From Rhizobium lusitanum (lineage in GTDB: Bacteria > Pseudomonadota > Alphaproteobacteria > Rhizobiales > Rhizobiaceae): a stretch of 64,000 nucleotides of DNA. The translations under genes and the position numbers were made by a program. Below the pieces are notes generated by a model. That model was not told where the DNA came from. It worked only from the letters and a program-made list of their open reading frames with translations, and made no database searches. The stretch lies in contig NZ_CP050308.1 in NCBI RefSeq assembly GCF_014189535.1, forward strand, positions 2,779,001 to 2,843,000, in the 5' to 3' direction. Shown one piece after another: positions 45,483 to 56,555 of the stretch. Within the stretch, counting starts at the first letter, position 1, and every line of letters starts with the position of its first letter.

Positions 45483-47570
45483 TTATTCCACGAACACCCG
45501 CACGCTGGCGGCGCGGCCGGCGGCGTCGATGACGGTTAGCGTCGAATAGCCGGCGCCGTCGGGCACCCATTGGTTGGTGCGGCGGCGGGAAAGATCAGGC
45601 AGCGGTTTGCCGTTGGCGAGCCAGCGGAACGGCGCTCGCCCACCCTGCAGTTTCAGCGCCAGCGGCATGATCGAACTCGGACCGCCGTTGGCGCCGAGAT
45701 CGACGCGCGCGCCCTCCGGCGGATAGACGATCTGTGGCGCCGGTTCGCGGGTCGAGGTCGAGAGCAGGCCGGCCGCGGTGACGGAAAAGCGCCGCTGGCT
45801 GATCGGCAGCTGGGTCGCGGAAATACGCACGGCGCCCATGGGTGCGGCCGGGAAGGGGGCGATGGCGACGCCCGATTTGACGAAACCTTCGAACAGGATG
45901 GGAGCGGCCGAGACATAGCCCGCCAGCCCCGGCACCGCGCCATTGTCCGGTCGTCCGACCCAGACGCCGAGCACATGCGCGCCGTCATAGCCGACCGACC
46001 AGGCATCGCGATTGCCGTAGCTGGTGCCGGTCTTGTAGGCGATGCCGAGCTTCCTGCTGCCGGCCGGCGCAATGATGTCGGAGAGAATGTCTGTGACGTT
46101 CCACGCCGCCACCGGCTCCATTAGCGGCTGGCTCTCGATCGGCCCCGGCTGGTCCTGAATGCCGTCGCCGATCCGCATCGGCTTGCCGCGATTGGCGAGC
46201 CCCGCATAGAGCTGCACCAGATCCTTGAGCGTGATGCCGACGCCGCCAAGGCCGATGGCAAGGCCCGGCGCCTCGTTCGGCGGCAGCACCGGCTTCACCT
46301 CGGCGCGGCGGAAGCGCACCAGCAGCTGCGTCGGCCCGACGGCATTGAGCAGACGGATGGCAGGGACGTTGAGCGACAGTTGCAGCGCCTCGCGCACGCT
46401 GACGTCGCCCTGGTAGGTCATGTCGAAATTGCGCGGGCGGTAGCCGTAGAAATCGGCTGGACGGTCCTCGATGATGGTGTCCTGGGCGACATATCCCTCT
46501 TCGAAGGCAAGGCCATAGATGAAGGGTTTTAGCGTCGAGCCGGGAGAGCGCAGCACGCGGGTCATGTCGATCCAGCCCGACCGACTGGAATCGAAGTAAT
46601 TGGCCGAGCCGACCTCGCCGACGATCTCGCCCGTCTGGACGTCGGCCATCACCATGGCGACCGAGACCTTCGGCCCAAGCCGTCTCGCCGCCTCGTCGGC
46701 GACGGCTTCCAGGCCCTTCTGGATATCCCGGCGCAGCGTCGTGTGATGCTGGATGATATCAGGCTGTTTGCGCAGAGCCATCTCGGCCAGATGCGCCGCA
46801 TAGGCGGGTAGTTGCCGCCGCTTGGCCGGAACGGGAACGAGGGCTGCCCTTTCCGCTTCGCCTTCGCCGACGACGTCTGCAACCGCCGCGCGGGCAAGCA
46901 CGCGCTTGCGGGCGGCCTCGGCGCTGGCCAGATTGCGGTCGGGGCGGCGCTTTTCCGGCAGTTGCGGCAGGGCGACCAGCAGCGCTGCCTGCGCGATCGT
47001 CAGCTGTCGCGGTTCCCTCCCAAAATAAGCAAGGCTCGCGGCACGCACGCCCTCCAGATTGCCGCCATAGGGGGCATGCGTCAGATAGAGGTCGAGGATC
47101 TGCTCCTTGCTGAGCCGCCGCTCGATCTGTATGGCACGGGCGATCTGCAGCAGCTTGGCCGTCACCGATCGCTCGCCGCGCGGTTCGATCAGGCGCGCCA
47201 CCTGCATCGACAGCGTCGAGCCGCCAGAGACGATGCGGCCGTGGGTGACGAGCTGGAGGAAGGCGCGGCCGAACGCCATCGGATCGACGCCGTGATGGTC
47301 GTAGAAGCGCCGGTCCTCATAGGCGACCAGCATGCGCAGGAATTGCGGATCGACGTCACCGACATCGGTCTTCAGCCTCCAGCGCCCCTCGGGCGTGGCG
47401 AAGGCGCGCAACAACTCACCATTGGCATCCAGCACCTCGGACGAGACGACACCGGCTCTGTCCAGTGGTGGTGGAAAGGCGCGGTCGGCGGCAACAAGAC
47501 CAAGCGCCAGCGCCGCCACCGAGAGGGTCGCCGTGCCAAGACCGATCGCAATTTTCCACCGCGTCTTCAT
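45483..47570 (-). CDS. pbpC: Penicillin-binding protein 1C
   Basis: 695 residues. N-terminal membrane anchor (9-28), GT51 transglycosylase domain with catalytic Glu85 in AYEDRRFYDHHGVD and GGSTLSMQVAR, then the transpeptidase domain with SxxK Ser345-Lys348 (SPGSTLKPF), SxN SLN at 399-401 and KTGTS at 513-517, and the C-terminal BiPBP_C domain (from about 610) typical of PBP1C. Makes peptidoglycan strands in the periplasm, perhaps in repair. It follows the alpha-2-macroglobulin gene by nine bases; the pair is a conserved operon in many Gram-negatives. Confidence 0.95.
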   Translation of the reverse strand: MKTRWKIAIGLGTATLSVAALALGLVAADRAFPPPLDRAGVVSSEVLDANGELLRAFATPEGRWRLKTDVGDVDPQFLRMLVAYEDRRFYDHHGVDPMAFGRAFLQLVTHGRIVSGGSTLSMQVARLIEPRGERSVTAKLLQIARAIQIERRLSKEQILDLYLTHAPYGGNLEGVRAASLAYFGREPRQLTIAQAALLVALPQLPEKRRPDRNLASAEAARKRVLARAAVADVVGEGEAERAALVPVPAKRRQLPAYAAHLAEMALRKQPDIIQHHTTLRRDIQKGLEAVADEAARRLGPKVSVAMVMADVQTGEIVGEVGSANYFDSSRSGWIDMTRVLRSPGSTLKPFIYGLAFEEGYVAQDTIIEDRPADFYGYRPRNFDMTYQGDVSVREALQLSLNVPAIRLLNAVGPTQLLVRFRRAEVKPVLPPNEAPGLAIGLGGVGITLKDLVQLYAGLANRGKPMRIGDGIQDQPGPIESQPLMEPVAAWNVTDILSDIIAPAGSRKLGIAYKTGTSYGNRDAWSVGYDGAHVLGVWVGRPDNGAVPGLAGYVSAAPILFEGFVKSGVAIAPFPAAPMGAVRISATQLPISQRRFSVTAAGLLSTSTREPAPQIVYPPEGARVDLGANGGPSSIMPLALKLQGGRAPFRWLANGKPLPDLSRRRTNQWVPDGAGYSTLTVIDAAGRAASVRVFVE

Positions 47571-47579
47571 GACCTCTTC

Positions 47580-50500
47580 TTACTGCTGTGCCGCCTGCAC
47601 CTCCATGCGGCCCATCGCCGTGCGGGCCGAGAATTGCGGACGGTACATGTCCTCGACGCTTGCGGCCGGATGATCGTAGGTGCCGGGGGTAACGGCGCGC
47701 ACGACATAGGCGAAGCTCAGGTCGCGGTCGCTGCCCGACGACTGGTCGAAGGCGGCGACGAAACGGTCGTTGCGGAATTCGACATGGGCCGGCTGAACAT
47801 CGCTCAGCCAGTCGAAATTCGATAGCTGCGCGCTGTTGACGATGCTCGGATTGTCGATCTCGAAGCCGGCGGGCAAAAGATCGGTGACGAGGATACGCGA
47901 CGGCCAGTCGTTGGCTTCTGTGACGTGCAGTACGACGACATAACGTTCGTTCTGTTGCGCCTGGGTGATATTCGCCTCCTCGCCGTCGAGCGTGTAATAT
48001 TTACGCTCGATGGTGAAACCCTTGCCGCCCGCGGGCAGCGGCGAAATCGGGGCCGCGACCGTGGTCACGGCGGCTGCCAATGGCTGGCGAGTAGTGTTGG
48101 TGACCGTCAGAGGATGGCCGATGAGGGCGTCGCCGCTCATCTGCGCCATGTAGGTGCCGGTGTGGGTCGCGCCGTTGACATCGAGCGTCAAGCCGTCATC
48201 GCCGTTCTGCAGCGCGCGGGCGGCAAGCAGCATCCAGGTCTGTTCCTGGGTGCTGGTATAGGGCTTGGTCTGCCATTCCTTGGCAACGATCGTCGCCAGC
48301 TCCGGAACGATCGGCGGCACGGGGCGGCTTTCGCTGGCCAGCGCCAGCACGGCCGCGCCGTCACGCAGCGACGAGCCGTAATCCGAGCGGGCGAAGCTGA
48401 CCTTGGTTACGAGCCCTTGCTGCGACATCTGCAGCGCGTCCACGAAGATATTGCGCGAACGCTGGGCATCGCCGTAGAGCGCAAGTGCGGCCGCCAGATG
48501 CGCCTTGGACAGTGGCGTCGGGAAGTCGTTCAGCATCGTGTCGGCATAGTAGCGAAGATCGCTGATCGAAGCCTTCTTGTTACGCGCCAGAACATAGAGC
48601 GTATAGGCGATCTCGTTGCCGTTATCCTTGACGTTGGTGTTGGCGCTCAGCGCGTTCTGCAGGTTCTCCAGCGCCTGCGCCATGGCCTGATCTGGCACTA
48701 TGTATTTCTGCTCGCGAGCGCGGGTCAGGAAGTCGGTGACATAAGCGTCGAGCCAGAGGTCGCCAGAGCCCGGACCCCAGAGGCCGAAGCTGCCGGTGGA
48801 GGACTGGTAGGACATTTCGCGATAGATCGCGTCCTGAACGCGCTGGTGAATTTCAGTGTCGTCGGCAAGGCCGTTTTTGATGGCCAGATCACTGAAATAA
48901 AGCAGCGGCATCGCGCCGCTGGCCGTCTGCTCGGCGCAGCCATAGGGATAGCGGCTGAGGCTCATCAGCAGGGCCGGCACGTCGAAGGCGCCGGAGCGGC
49001 TGACATTGACGCTGACCGAAGCGCCGGGCAGCACGCTGTCGGCGAGCAGATCGGCATTGACGGTCAGGCTTTTTCCGGGCGCCAGCGAGACGAGGCGCCG
49101 TTCGGTCACCGGCAATTGCGCCGGCCGAACGGGGAGATCGAGCGATTGATCGAGCGACAGTCCGGAAGCGCCGGAGAGGTTGATCGAAACCGTACCGGCG
49201 CCCGGCTGCCCGCCGCTCAACGGCAGGGTGATGTCATACTTGCCGCCCGGCTGCAGATTGATTGTCTGCTGGGTGGCGCTGGCATCGACGGTGACCGCTG
49301 CGTTGCCGGTGACTGCCAGTCTATAGTCGCCGGCGGGCGCATCGGTATTGGCGATATCAAGCCGAAGATTGGCCTTGTCCCCCGGTGCGAGGAATCTCGG
49401 CAGGCTGGCGGTGACGACAACCGGATCGCGGATGATGACATCCTGCGTCGCATGCCCGACCCCGGCCTTCGACCAGGCAACCGCCATGAGACGCGCCGTG
49501 CCATTGAACTGCGGAATATCGAAGCTGACATTGGCCTTGCCGTCGGCATCCAGCTTGACCGGGCCGGAGAAGAAGGCGACCAGCTTTTGTGTCGGCGGGC
49601 TTGCCTGCAAGGCTGCCTGTCCGCCGTCGCCGCCTGTGCGCAGCTTGCCGGTTGCGCCGAGCGAGCCGTCGATCAGGCGGCCGTAGATGTCGCGGATTTC
49701 AAGCCCGAGCTGGCGCTGGCCATAATACCAGTCGTCCGGTGCCGGCGGCTGGTAGCGCGTCAGGTTGAGAATACCGACATCGACGGCGGCAAGCGTCACA
49801 TAGGCATCCTCATTGGCGCCGGCCCCCGTCACCTGCACGGCAATGCTCAGCGGTTGGCGCGGCAGGGTCTTTGGTGGCGCATCGAGCTTGACCTGCAGCT
49901 TGCGCTCGCCGGGATCGACCGCCGCCCATTTGATGCCAATAGCGCGCATCGGCATGCGGCTTTCCTGTGCTTCGCCGGGGCGAAAGAGGGTTGCGGTCAC
50001 ATAGGTGCCGGCGCCCCAATCGGCGGTGACGGGAATATCGACTTCGCCGCCGGTGGCGCCGATATCGGCATTGGCAACCGAGATCAGCGTTTCGGAACCG
50101 GCCGTCACCATCAACTGGCCGGCATAACGCGAGGTCACCTTGAGCTTTGCCGTGTCGCCGATATGGTAGCTGCTCTTGTCGAGCGCGACTTCCAGCGCAT
50201 CGGGCGTTTCGGTCGAGGTCGAGGCGACATACCAGCCGGCATTGAATTCGACGCTGGATTCCGGGCCGTTCGTATCGGCCGTGTCCACTTCCAGCCGGTA
50301 GCGGCCCCAGGTGACCGGCGCGGATATTTCCGCGCCGTCGGTGGTGGCGTTGACTGTGCCGGTGGCGACCTGCTTGGTCGAGGTGATCGGCTCGTATTTC
50401 CAGCTATTGCCGTCGCGATACCATTGATAGTCGCGCTCGACGCTGAGCAGCTTCCAGGTCAGGCCCTGCATCGCCTGCTTTTGGCCGTTCTGGTCGATTG

Positions 50501-53096
50501 CGATGACATGGAAAGCGCCGATGGAATTCTCGCCGAGATCGCCGTCGAATTCCGGCTTGATGCCGATGCGCGGCCCATCCGCCCTGACCGGCAACGTCAG
50601 TGAGCGCTCAACGGCGCGGCCGCCTGCTTCCTGCATGCGCACGGTGATATCGGCGTTGAGCAATTGCGTGGTCGAGGGCGTGTCGTTGATGGTGACGTCG
50701 AAGGTCGATTTGCCGTCCTCGTCCAGCGCCTGCAGATCCTCGAGCGGCACTTGCGAGCTCTCGGCCTTGTTGTCGCTGCTGCTGCTATCGCTGTCGTCGC
50801 TGGCATTCTGTCCGGCGCCCTCGTCGGCAAGGCCGAATTGATAGCCCTTGTAGTCGTCGCTTTGGCGTGTCGGTTTCAGCGTCACTTCGCCTTCGAGGCT
50901 GAGGCCGGCGGCCGGCGCACCGTAGAGATAGCGCCCTTCGATATTGACCGGCGTCGGCTTGCCGACCTCGATCGCCTTGGCGTCGCTCTTCATGTCGAAT
51001 TCGGTGCGATCCGGCACGAAATCATCGACCAGGAAGGTCTGCGAGCCGATCGAAGAACCCTTCGGATCGGTATAGATGTTCATCGTCCAGCTGCCGCGCA
51101 TCGCCGTCTGTTGCAGCGGCAGGTCGACATTATAGCCGCCGAGCTTGCCGCCGTCGGTGACGACGCGGCGATCCTCGACGCCGTCGGGGCGCAGGAAGAC
51201 GAAGGTGAGCGGCAGGTTCTCGACCGCCACGGAGCTGACATCACGCGCCAGCGCCGAGGCATGCACGGTCTCGCCGGCGCGGTAGATGCCACGTTCGGTC
51301 CAGGCAGTGAGGTCGATCGCACCCGGTGCCGTGCGGCCCGCGACGCCTCGGTCGGAAAGATCGAAGCCGGCGCGGGTCATGTCGAGAAAGACGTAATCCT
51401 GATCGCCATTCTGCGCCGTGATGACGGCTGGCGTCATGCCCGCCGTGCCGCGCATCAGGCCGGCACTGAAGATGGCGCGGCCGTTTGCGTCGGTCTTGGC
51501 TGTGCCGAGAATTTCGTTGTTCTTGGCAAGCAGTTGCAGCTCAACGCCGGCGCTCGGCTTGGCGCTGCCGAGCGAACGGGTGAAGACGTTCAACCCGTCG
51601 GTGCCGGCATAGGTGGTGACGCCGATATCGGAGACCACGAACCATTGCGTCGCCTGCGAATCCCACTCCTGGCCGCTGCCGTTCGGCGCGACGGCGGTGA
51701 GCACGTAGACGCCGGGCTTGCGCTTCGGCAGCGCTTCGTCGACCGGGAAGCTGGTGACGACATCCTTGTTCAGGTTCTGCTGGATCTCGATCGAACCCTG
51801 CCAGACCAGCTCGCCATTGGTGTCCTGGATGGTCTGGGCGCTGTAGCCGCTCATCTGCGTCAGGAATTGCGAATTGTTCAGCAACTGCGCGATGTTGCGG
51901 TCGCCGATGCGGTAGAGCTTCAGATTGGCGGTGCCGGTGTTGACCGAAACGATCGGGATGCCGCGACGTGCGGTCGACGGCAGCACGAAATTGTCGCCAG
52001 TGAAGCGGATCGAAGCCGAGCGGTCCTTGACGTAAACGTCGACATTGACCTGCGTGGCAAGATCCTCATCGACGGAAGAGGGCAGGCCGGGGCGCAGCGA
52101 AATCCTGTAGCGCTGGCCGAATTCGAGGCCTTCGACGCAGATCTGGTTGTCCTTGGCGTCGACGCCCTTGGGCGCGGCACCGTTGACCGTGACGAAGGGG
52201 GTGTAGTCGACGCCGCTCTTCACCAGCTTTTCGGAGAACTGCACGCAGGCGCGGGGTGAGGCATTGTCGTTGTCCAGCGTATTGCCGCTGACGCGGAAAC
52301 CCTGGCGGGCCTTCAGGTCGTCATAGGCGGCCTGGACCGCTGCCGAGCTGGTGAGGTTGAGGCTCGCCTTGTAGGCGCTGAGCGCCTGGCGGTAGTTCTG
52401 CGCGTTCTTCAGCGACTCGGCCAGCACGGCGAGCGCGTCCGCACGGCTCCGCGTCGTACGGGAAAGCTGATAGCCGTTGAGTGCTGCGTAGCCAGCCTGG
52501 GTGGCGAGCGACGTGTCGTTGGTCGTCGTATTGGCGGCACGCGCCATCTCGACCCAAAGATCGCCATTGTCGGGCGAGAGCGACAAAGCACCCTGGAAAG
52601 CGTTCAACGCGTTGTTGACGTTGCCGGAGGTGATTTCGATGCGGCCAAGCGCGATCAAGCTCTCGACGCCTTGTCCCTTCAGGTCAGCGGCGAGCGTCAG
52701 CTGGCTTTTCGCATCGCGTGCGCTTTGGACGAAATCGTCGGAGAGGAAGGAGAGGGCGGGTGCTGCGCCGATATCCGGTTCATTGGCGGCGGCGGTCTGG
52801 ACTATCTTGCCGGCGATGGCACCGGCGACAGTGTTGAGCTGGTTGAAATCGGACTTCAGGAAGCACCATTTCACCTTGGGATTATAGGTGAAGGCCTTGC
52901 AGGACTTGTCGCCGATGCAGGACGTCGAGCATTGGTCGAGCGTCACGTTCTGCTCGGTGCGCAGGTCGAACCCGTAGTAGTCGCCATCCTGCGTGGTGAC
53001 CACCTGTCGCTTGGTGTCGGCAGCGTTTGCCGGCATCAAAGTGGCGAAAGTGGTAAGAAGAAGAGCGGAAAATCCGATAAACGAGCGCTTAGACAT
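47580..53096 (-). CDS. Bacterial alpha-2-macroglobulin (YfhM-like) with N-terminal PAN domain
   Basis: 1838 residues from the ATG at 53096 (GGGGGG site; the 21-residue extension to 53159 lacks one). Signal peptide with an ANA-AD site and no lipobox Cys. A PAN/apple-like domain follows (about 30-95, six Cys: DQCSTSCIGDKSCKAF, KWCFLKS), then a TPR-like helical stretch (about 140-260), repeated MG beta domains, and the thioester motif YGCAEQ (Cys near 1387) in the terpenoid-like TED domain, ending in the receptor-binding-like domain. It traps proteases in the periplasm by covalent capture while PBP1C repairs peptidoglycan. E. coli YfhM is a lipoprotein; this one seems soluble. Confidence 0.95.
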   Translation of the reverse strand: MSKRSFIGFSALLLTTFATLMPANAADTKRQVVTTQDGDYYGFDLRTEQNVTLDQCSTSCIGDKSCKAFTYNPKVKWCFLKSDFNQLNTVAGAIAGKIVQTAAANEPDIGAAPALSFLSDDFVQSARDAKSQLTLAADLKGQGVESLIALGRIEITSGNVNNALNAFQGALSLSPDNGDLWVEMARAANTTTNDTSLATQAGYAALNGYQLSRTTRSRADALAVLAESLKNAQNYRQALSAYKASLNLTSSAAVQAAYDDLKARQGFRVSGNTLDNDNASPRACVQFSEKLVKSGVDYTPFVTVNGAAPKGVDAKDNQICVEGLEFGQRYRISLRPGLPSSVDEDLATQVNVDVYVKDRSASIRFTGDNFVLPSTARRGIPIVSVNTGTANLKLYRIGDRNIAQLLNNSQFLTQMSGYSAQTIQDTNGELVWQGSIEIQQNLNKDVVTSFPVDEALPKRKPGVYVLTAVAPNGSGQEWDSQATQWFVVSDIGVTTYAGTDGLNVFTRSLGSAKPSAGVELQLLAKNNEILGTAKTDANGRAIFSAGLMRGTAGMTPAVITAQNGDQDYVFLDMTRAGFDLSDRGVAGRTAPGAIDLTAWTERGIYRAGETVHASALARDVSSVAVENLPLTFVFLRPDGVEDRRVVTDGGKLGGYNVDLPLQQTAMRGSWTMNIYTDPKGSSIGSQTFLVDDFVPDRTEFDMKSDAKAIEVGKPTPVNIEGRYLYGAPAAGLSLEGEVTLKPTRQSDDYKGYQFGLADEGAGQNASDDSDSSSSDNKAESSQVPLEDLQALDEDGKSTFDVTINDTPSTTQLLNADITVRMQEAGGRAVERSLTLPVRADGPRIGIKPEFDGDLGENSIGAFHVIAIDQNGQKQAMQGLTWKLLSVERDYQWYRDGNSWKYEPITSTKQVATGTVNATTDGAEISAPVTWGRYRLEVDTADTNGPESSVEFNAGWYVASTSTETPDALEVALDKSSYHIGDTAKLKVTSRYAGQLMVTAGSETLISVANADIGATGGEVDIPVTADWGAGTYVTATLFRPGEAQESRMPMRAIGIKWAAVDPGERKLQVKLDAPPKTLPRQPLSIAVQVTGAGANEDAYVTLAAVDVGILNLTRYQPPAPDDWYYGQRQLGLEIRDIYGRLIDGSLGATGKLRTGGDGGQAALQASPPTQKLVAFFSGPVKLDADGKANVSFDIPQFNGTARLMAVAWSKAGVGHATQDVIIRDPVVVTASLPRFLAPGDKANLRLDIANTDAPAGDYRLAVTGNAAVTVDASATQQTINLQPGGKYDITLPLSGGQPGAGTVSINLSGASGLSLDQSLDLPVRPAQLPVTERRLVSLAPGKSLTVNADLLADSVLPGASVSVNVSRSGAFDVPALLMSLSRYPYGCAEQTASGAMPLLYFSDLAIKNGLADDTEIHQRVQDAIYREMSYQSSTGSFGLWGPGSGDLWLDAYVTDFLTRAREQKYIVPDQAMAQALENLQNALSANTNVKDNGNEIAYTLYVLARNKKASISDLRYYADTMLNDFPTPLSKAHLAAALALYGDAQRSRNIFVDALQMSQQGLVTKVSFARSDYGSSLRDGAAVLALASESRPVPPIVPELATIVAKEWQTKPYTSTQEQTWMLLAARALQNGDDGLTLDVNGATHTGTYMAQMSGDALIGHPLTVTNTTRQPLAAAVTTVAAPISPLPAGGKGFTIERKYYTLDGEEANITQAQQNERYVVVLHVTEANDWPSRILVTDLLPAGFEIDNPSIVNSAQLSNFDWLSDVQPAHVEFRNDRFVAAFDQSSGSDRDLSFAYVVRAVTPGTYDHPAASVEDMYRPQFSARTAMGRMEVQAAQQ

Positions 53097-53303
53097 AAGT
53101 CCCCCCGACGCTGTCCGTTTTGATTGGCCGCACCTTAGAATTTCGGGCTTGTTTGTCAACCGAGCGTCGAGGAAGGAGGGTCCGGTTTACGACCATGACT
53201 ATCTGTTGGCGGGATGCTCGAAATGGCAAAATTGCTGTTTCAGAGCATACTTTCCAACACTTCGGTCCCAACCATTTGCGTCGCGTACCCATCATTGAGG
53301 CAG

Positions 53304-53334
53304 AAAAAACCGGCACCGGCCAAAAGCCGATGCC
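53304..53334 (-). terminator. Terminator of the aldo/keto reductase gene
   Basis: On the minus strand GGCATCGGC pairs with GCCGGTGCC (one U-G pair) around a short loop, followed by GGTTTTTT, 34 bases after the stop of the gene at 53368-54363. Confidence 0.8.
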
Positions 53335-53367
53335 CTCATTGCGTGAGTGGAGTCGATGTCGAAAGAC

Positions 53368-55393
<2,026 letters not shown>

Positions 55394-55491
55394 GGAGAGC
55401 GACCGCAGATCCGCTACTGACGGAATCGGGTGGCGGCTCTGGGTAAAATGCCTGAACTGGTCGCAGGAGCCGAGGACAAGGATTTCAAAGG

Positions 55492-56109
55492 ATGAAAAAG
55501 CCGGGGTCGATGAAGGGCTTGGAAGAACTCGGCCGCGTCAGGCTGTCGAAGAATTTCTTCTTTCGCGATTTCCTGCATTCGGAGATCGCCGATTTCTATC
55601 GCATTCCCAATATTCCCGAGGACCCTGATCTGGCGATCGAGAGCGGCCGCAGGCTTTGCGCGGAACTGCTGGAGCCGCTGGAAGCCACTTTCGGCCGCCT
55701 TCATATCCGCTCCGGCTATCGTGCCCCTGATGTCAACGCCTTCGGCAACAGGAACGGGCTGAACTGCTCAACCAATCCTCACACCGCCGCCCATCACATC
55801 TGGGACATGCGCGATCTGGACGGCTGCATGGGCGCCGCCGTCTGCGTCGTCGTGCCGTGGCTGATCGACCATTGCCGCGAGGAGGGCGATTGGCGGAAAC
55901 TGGCCTGGTGGATCCACGATCACCTGCCCTATGCCTCGCTCTGCTTCTTCCCCAAATTATGGGCCTTCAACATCCAGTGGCACGAGCGGCCGATGCGAAC
56001 CATCCAGAGCTATGTCAGCCCGCGCGGTATGCTGACCAAGAGGGGCATGGCAAACTGGGAGGGCGATCATTCCGCCCTCTACGAAGGTCTGCCAAAGCTT
56101 AGAACTTGA
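55492..56109 (+). CDS. Conserved protein, faint resemblance to M15 D,D-peptidases
   Basis: 205 residues, no signal peptide. It contains LHIRSGYRAPDVNAFGNRNG and NPHTAAHHIWDMRD, which look like the SGYR-x-P...H-x-x-G-x-A-x-D region of M15 D-Ala-D-Ala carboxypeptidases, and a late WHERPMRTI that may stand in for the C-terminal E-x-x-H. The spacing between the first His and Asp is one longer than in M15, so activity is doubtful. Likely an uncharacterised cytoplasmic family. The start has AAAGG directly before ATG. Its end overlaps the convergent GNAT gene by 11 bases. Confidence 0.6.
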   Translation: MKKPGSMKGLEELGRVRLSKNFFFRDFLHSEIADFYRIPNIPEDPDLAIESGRRLCAELLEPLEATFGRLHIRSGYRAPDVNAFGNRNGLNCSTNPHTAAHHIWDMRDLDGCMGAAVCVVVPWLIDHCREEGDWRKLAWWIHDHLPYASLCFFPKLWAFNIQWHERPMRTIQSYVSPRGMLTKRGMANWEGDHSALYEGLPKLRT

Positions 56110-56542
56110 TGCGGTAACGAATGAGCCCATCGCTCTCGATGTAGCTGTCATAGAGCTTGCGGGCCGTGGCGTTGCCCTCTTCGGTATGCCAATAGAGTCG
56201 CGCCCAGCCTTTCGTTTTGCAAAGCGAAACGAGGTCATCGAGCAGCGCCCGGCCGACGCCCTGGCCGCGCGCGCTTTCGTCGACGAACAGGTCTTCGAGA
56301 TAACATTCCAGCTCTCTGATCCATGTACCCTCATGCGTCAGGCAGAGCGCGAAACCCCTGACCTCACCATCGACTTCCGCAACGCGCATGAAGATGGTGG
56401 ACGCCGGATCGAAGACCCGGCGCCATGTCGCCTCGGTGATATCGGGCGCGAGGCTGACGCCGTAGAAGGCGAGATAATCAGCCCAGAGCTTGTGCCAGCG
56501 GGCTTCGTCTTCAGGTCTGACTTCACGCACGACCACGGTCAT
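56099..56542 (-). CDS. GNAT-family N-acetyltransferase
   Basis: 147 residues. VREVRPEDEARWHKLW at the start, then LEDLFVDESARGQGVGRALLDDLV, the acetyl-CoA loop R-G-Q-G-V-G-R, and WHTEEGNATARKLYDSY, the typical C-terminal motif B. Small cytoplasmic acyltransferase of unknown substrate. It follows the second aldo/keto reductase gene on the same strand (13 bp), so likely co-transcribed with it. The 3' end overlaps the convergent gene by 11 bases. Confidence 0.9.
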   Translation of the reverse strand: MTVVVREVRPEDEARWHKLWADYLAFYGVSLAPDITEATWRRVFDPASTIFMRVAEVDGEVRGFALCLTHEGTWIRELECYLEDLFVDESARGQGVGRALLDDLVSLCKTKGWARLYWHTEEGNATARKLYDSYIESDGLIRYRIKF

Positions 56543-56555
56543 CGGTTTGTCCTGT

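Noticed and set aside
47925..50603. Plus-strand open frame of about 890 codons
   Set aside because: Antisense to the alpha-2-macroglobulin gene, whose thioester motif and domains fix the coding strand.
50664..52259. Plus-strand open frame of about 530 codons
   Set aside because: Also antisense to the alpha-2-macroglobulin gene; no family resemblance.
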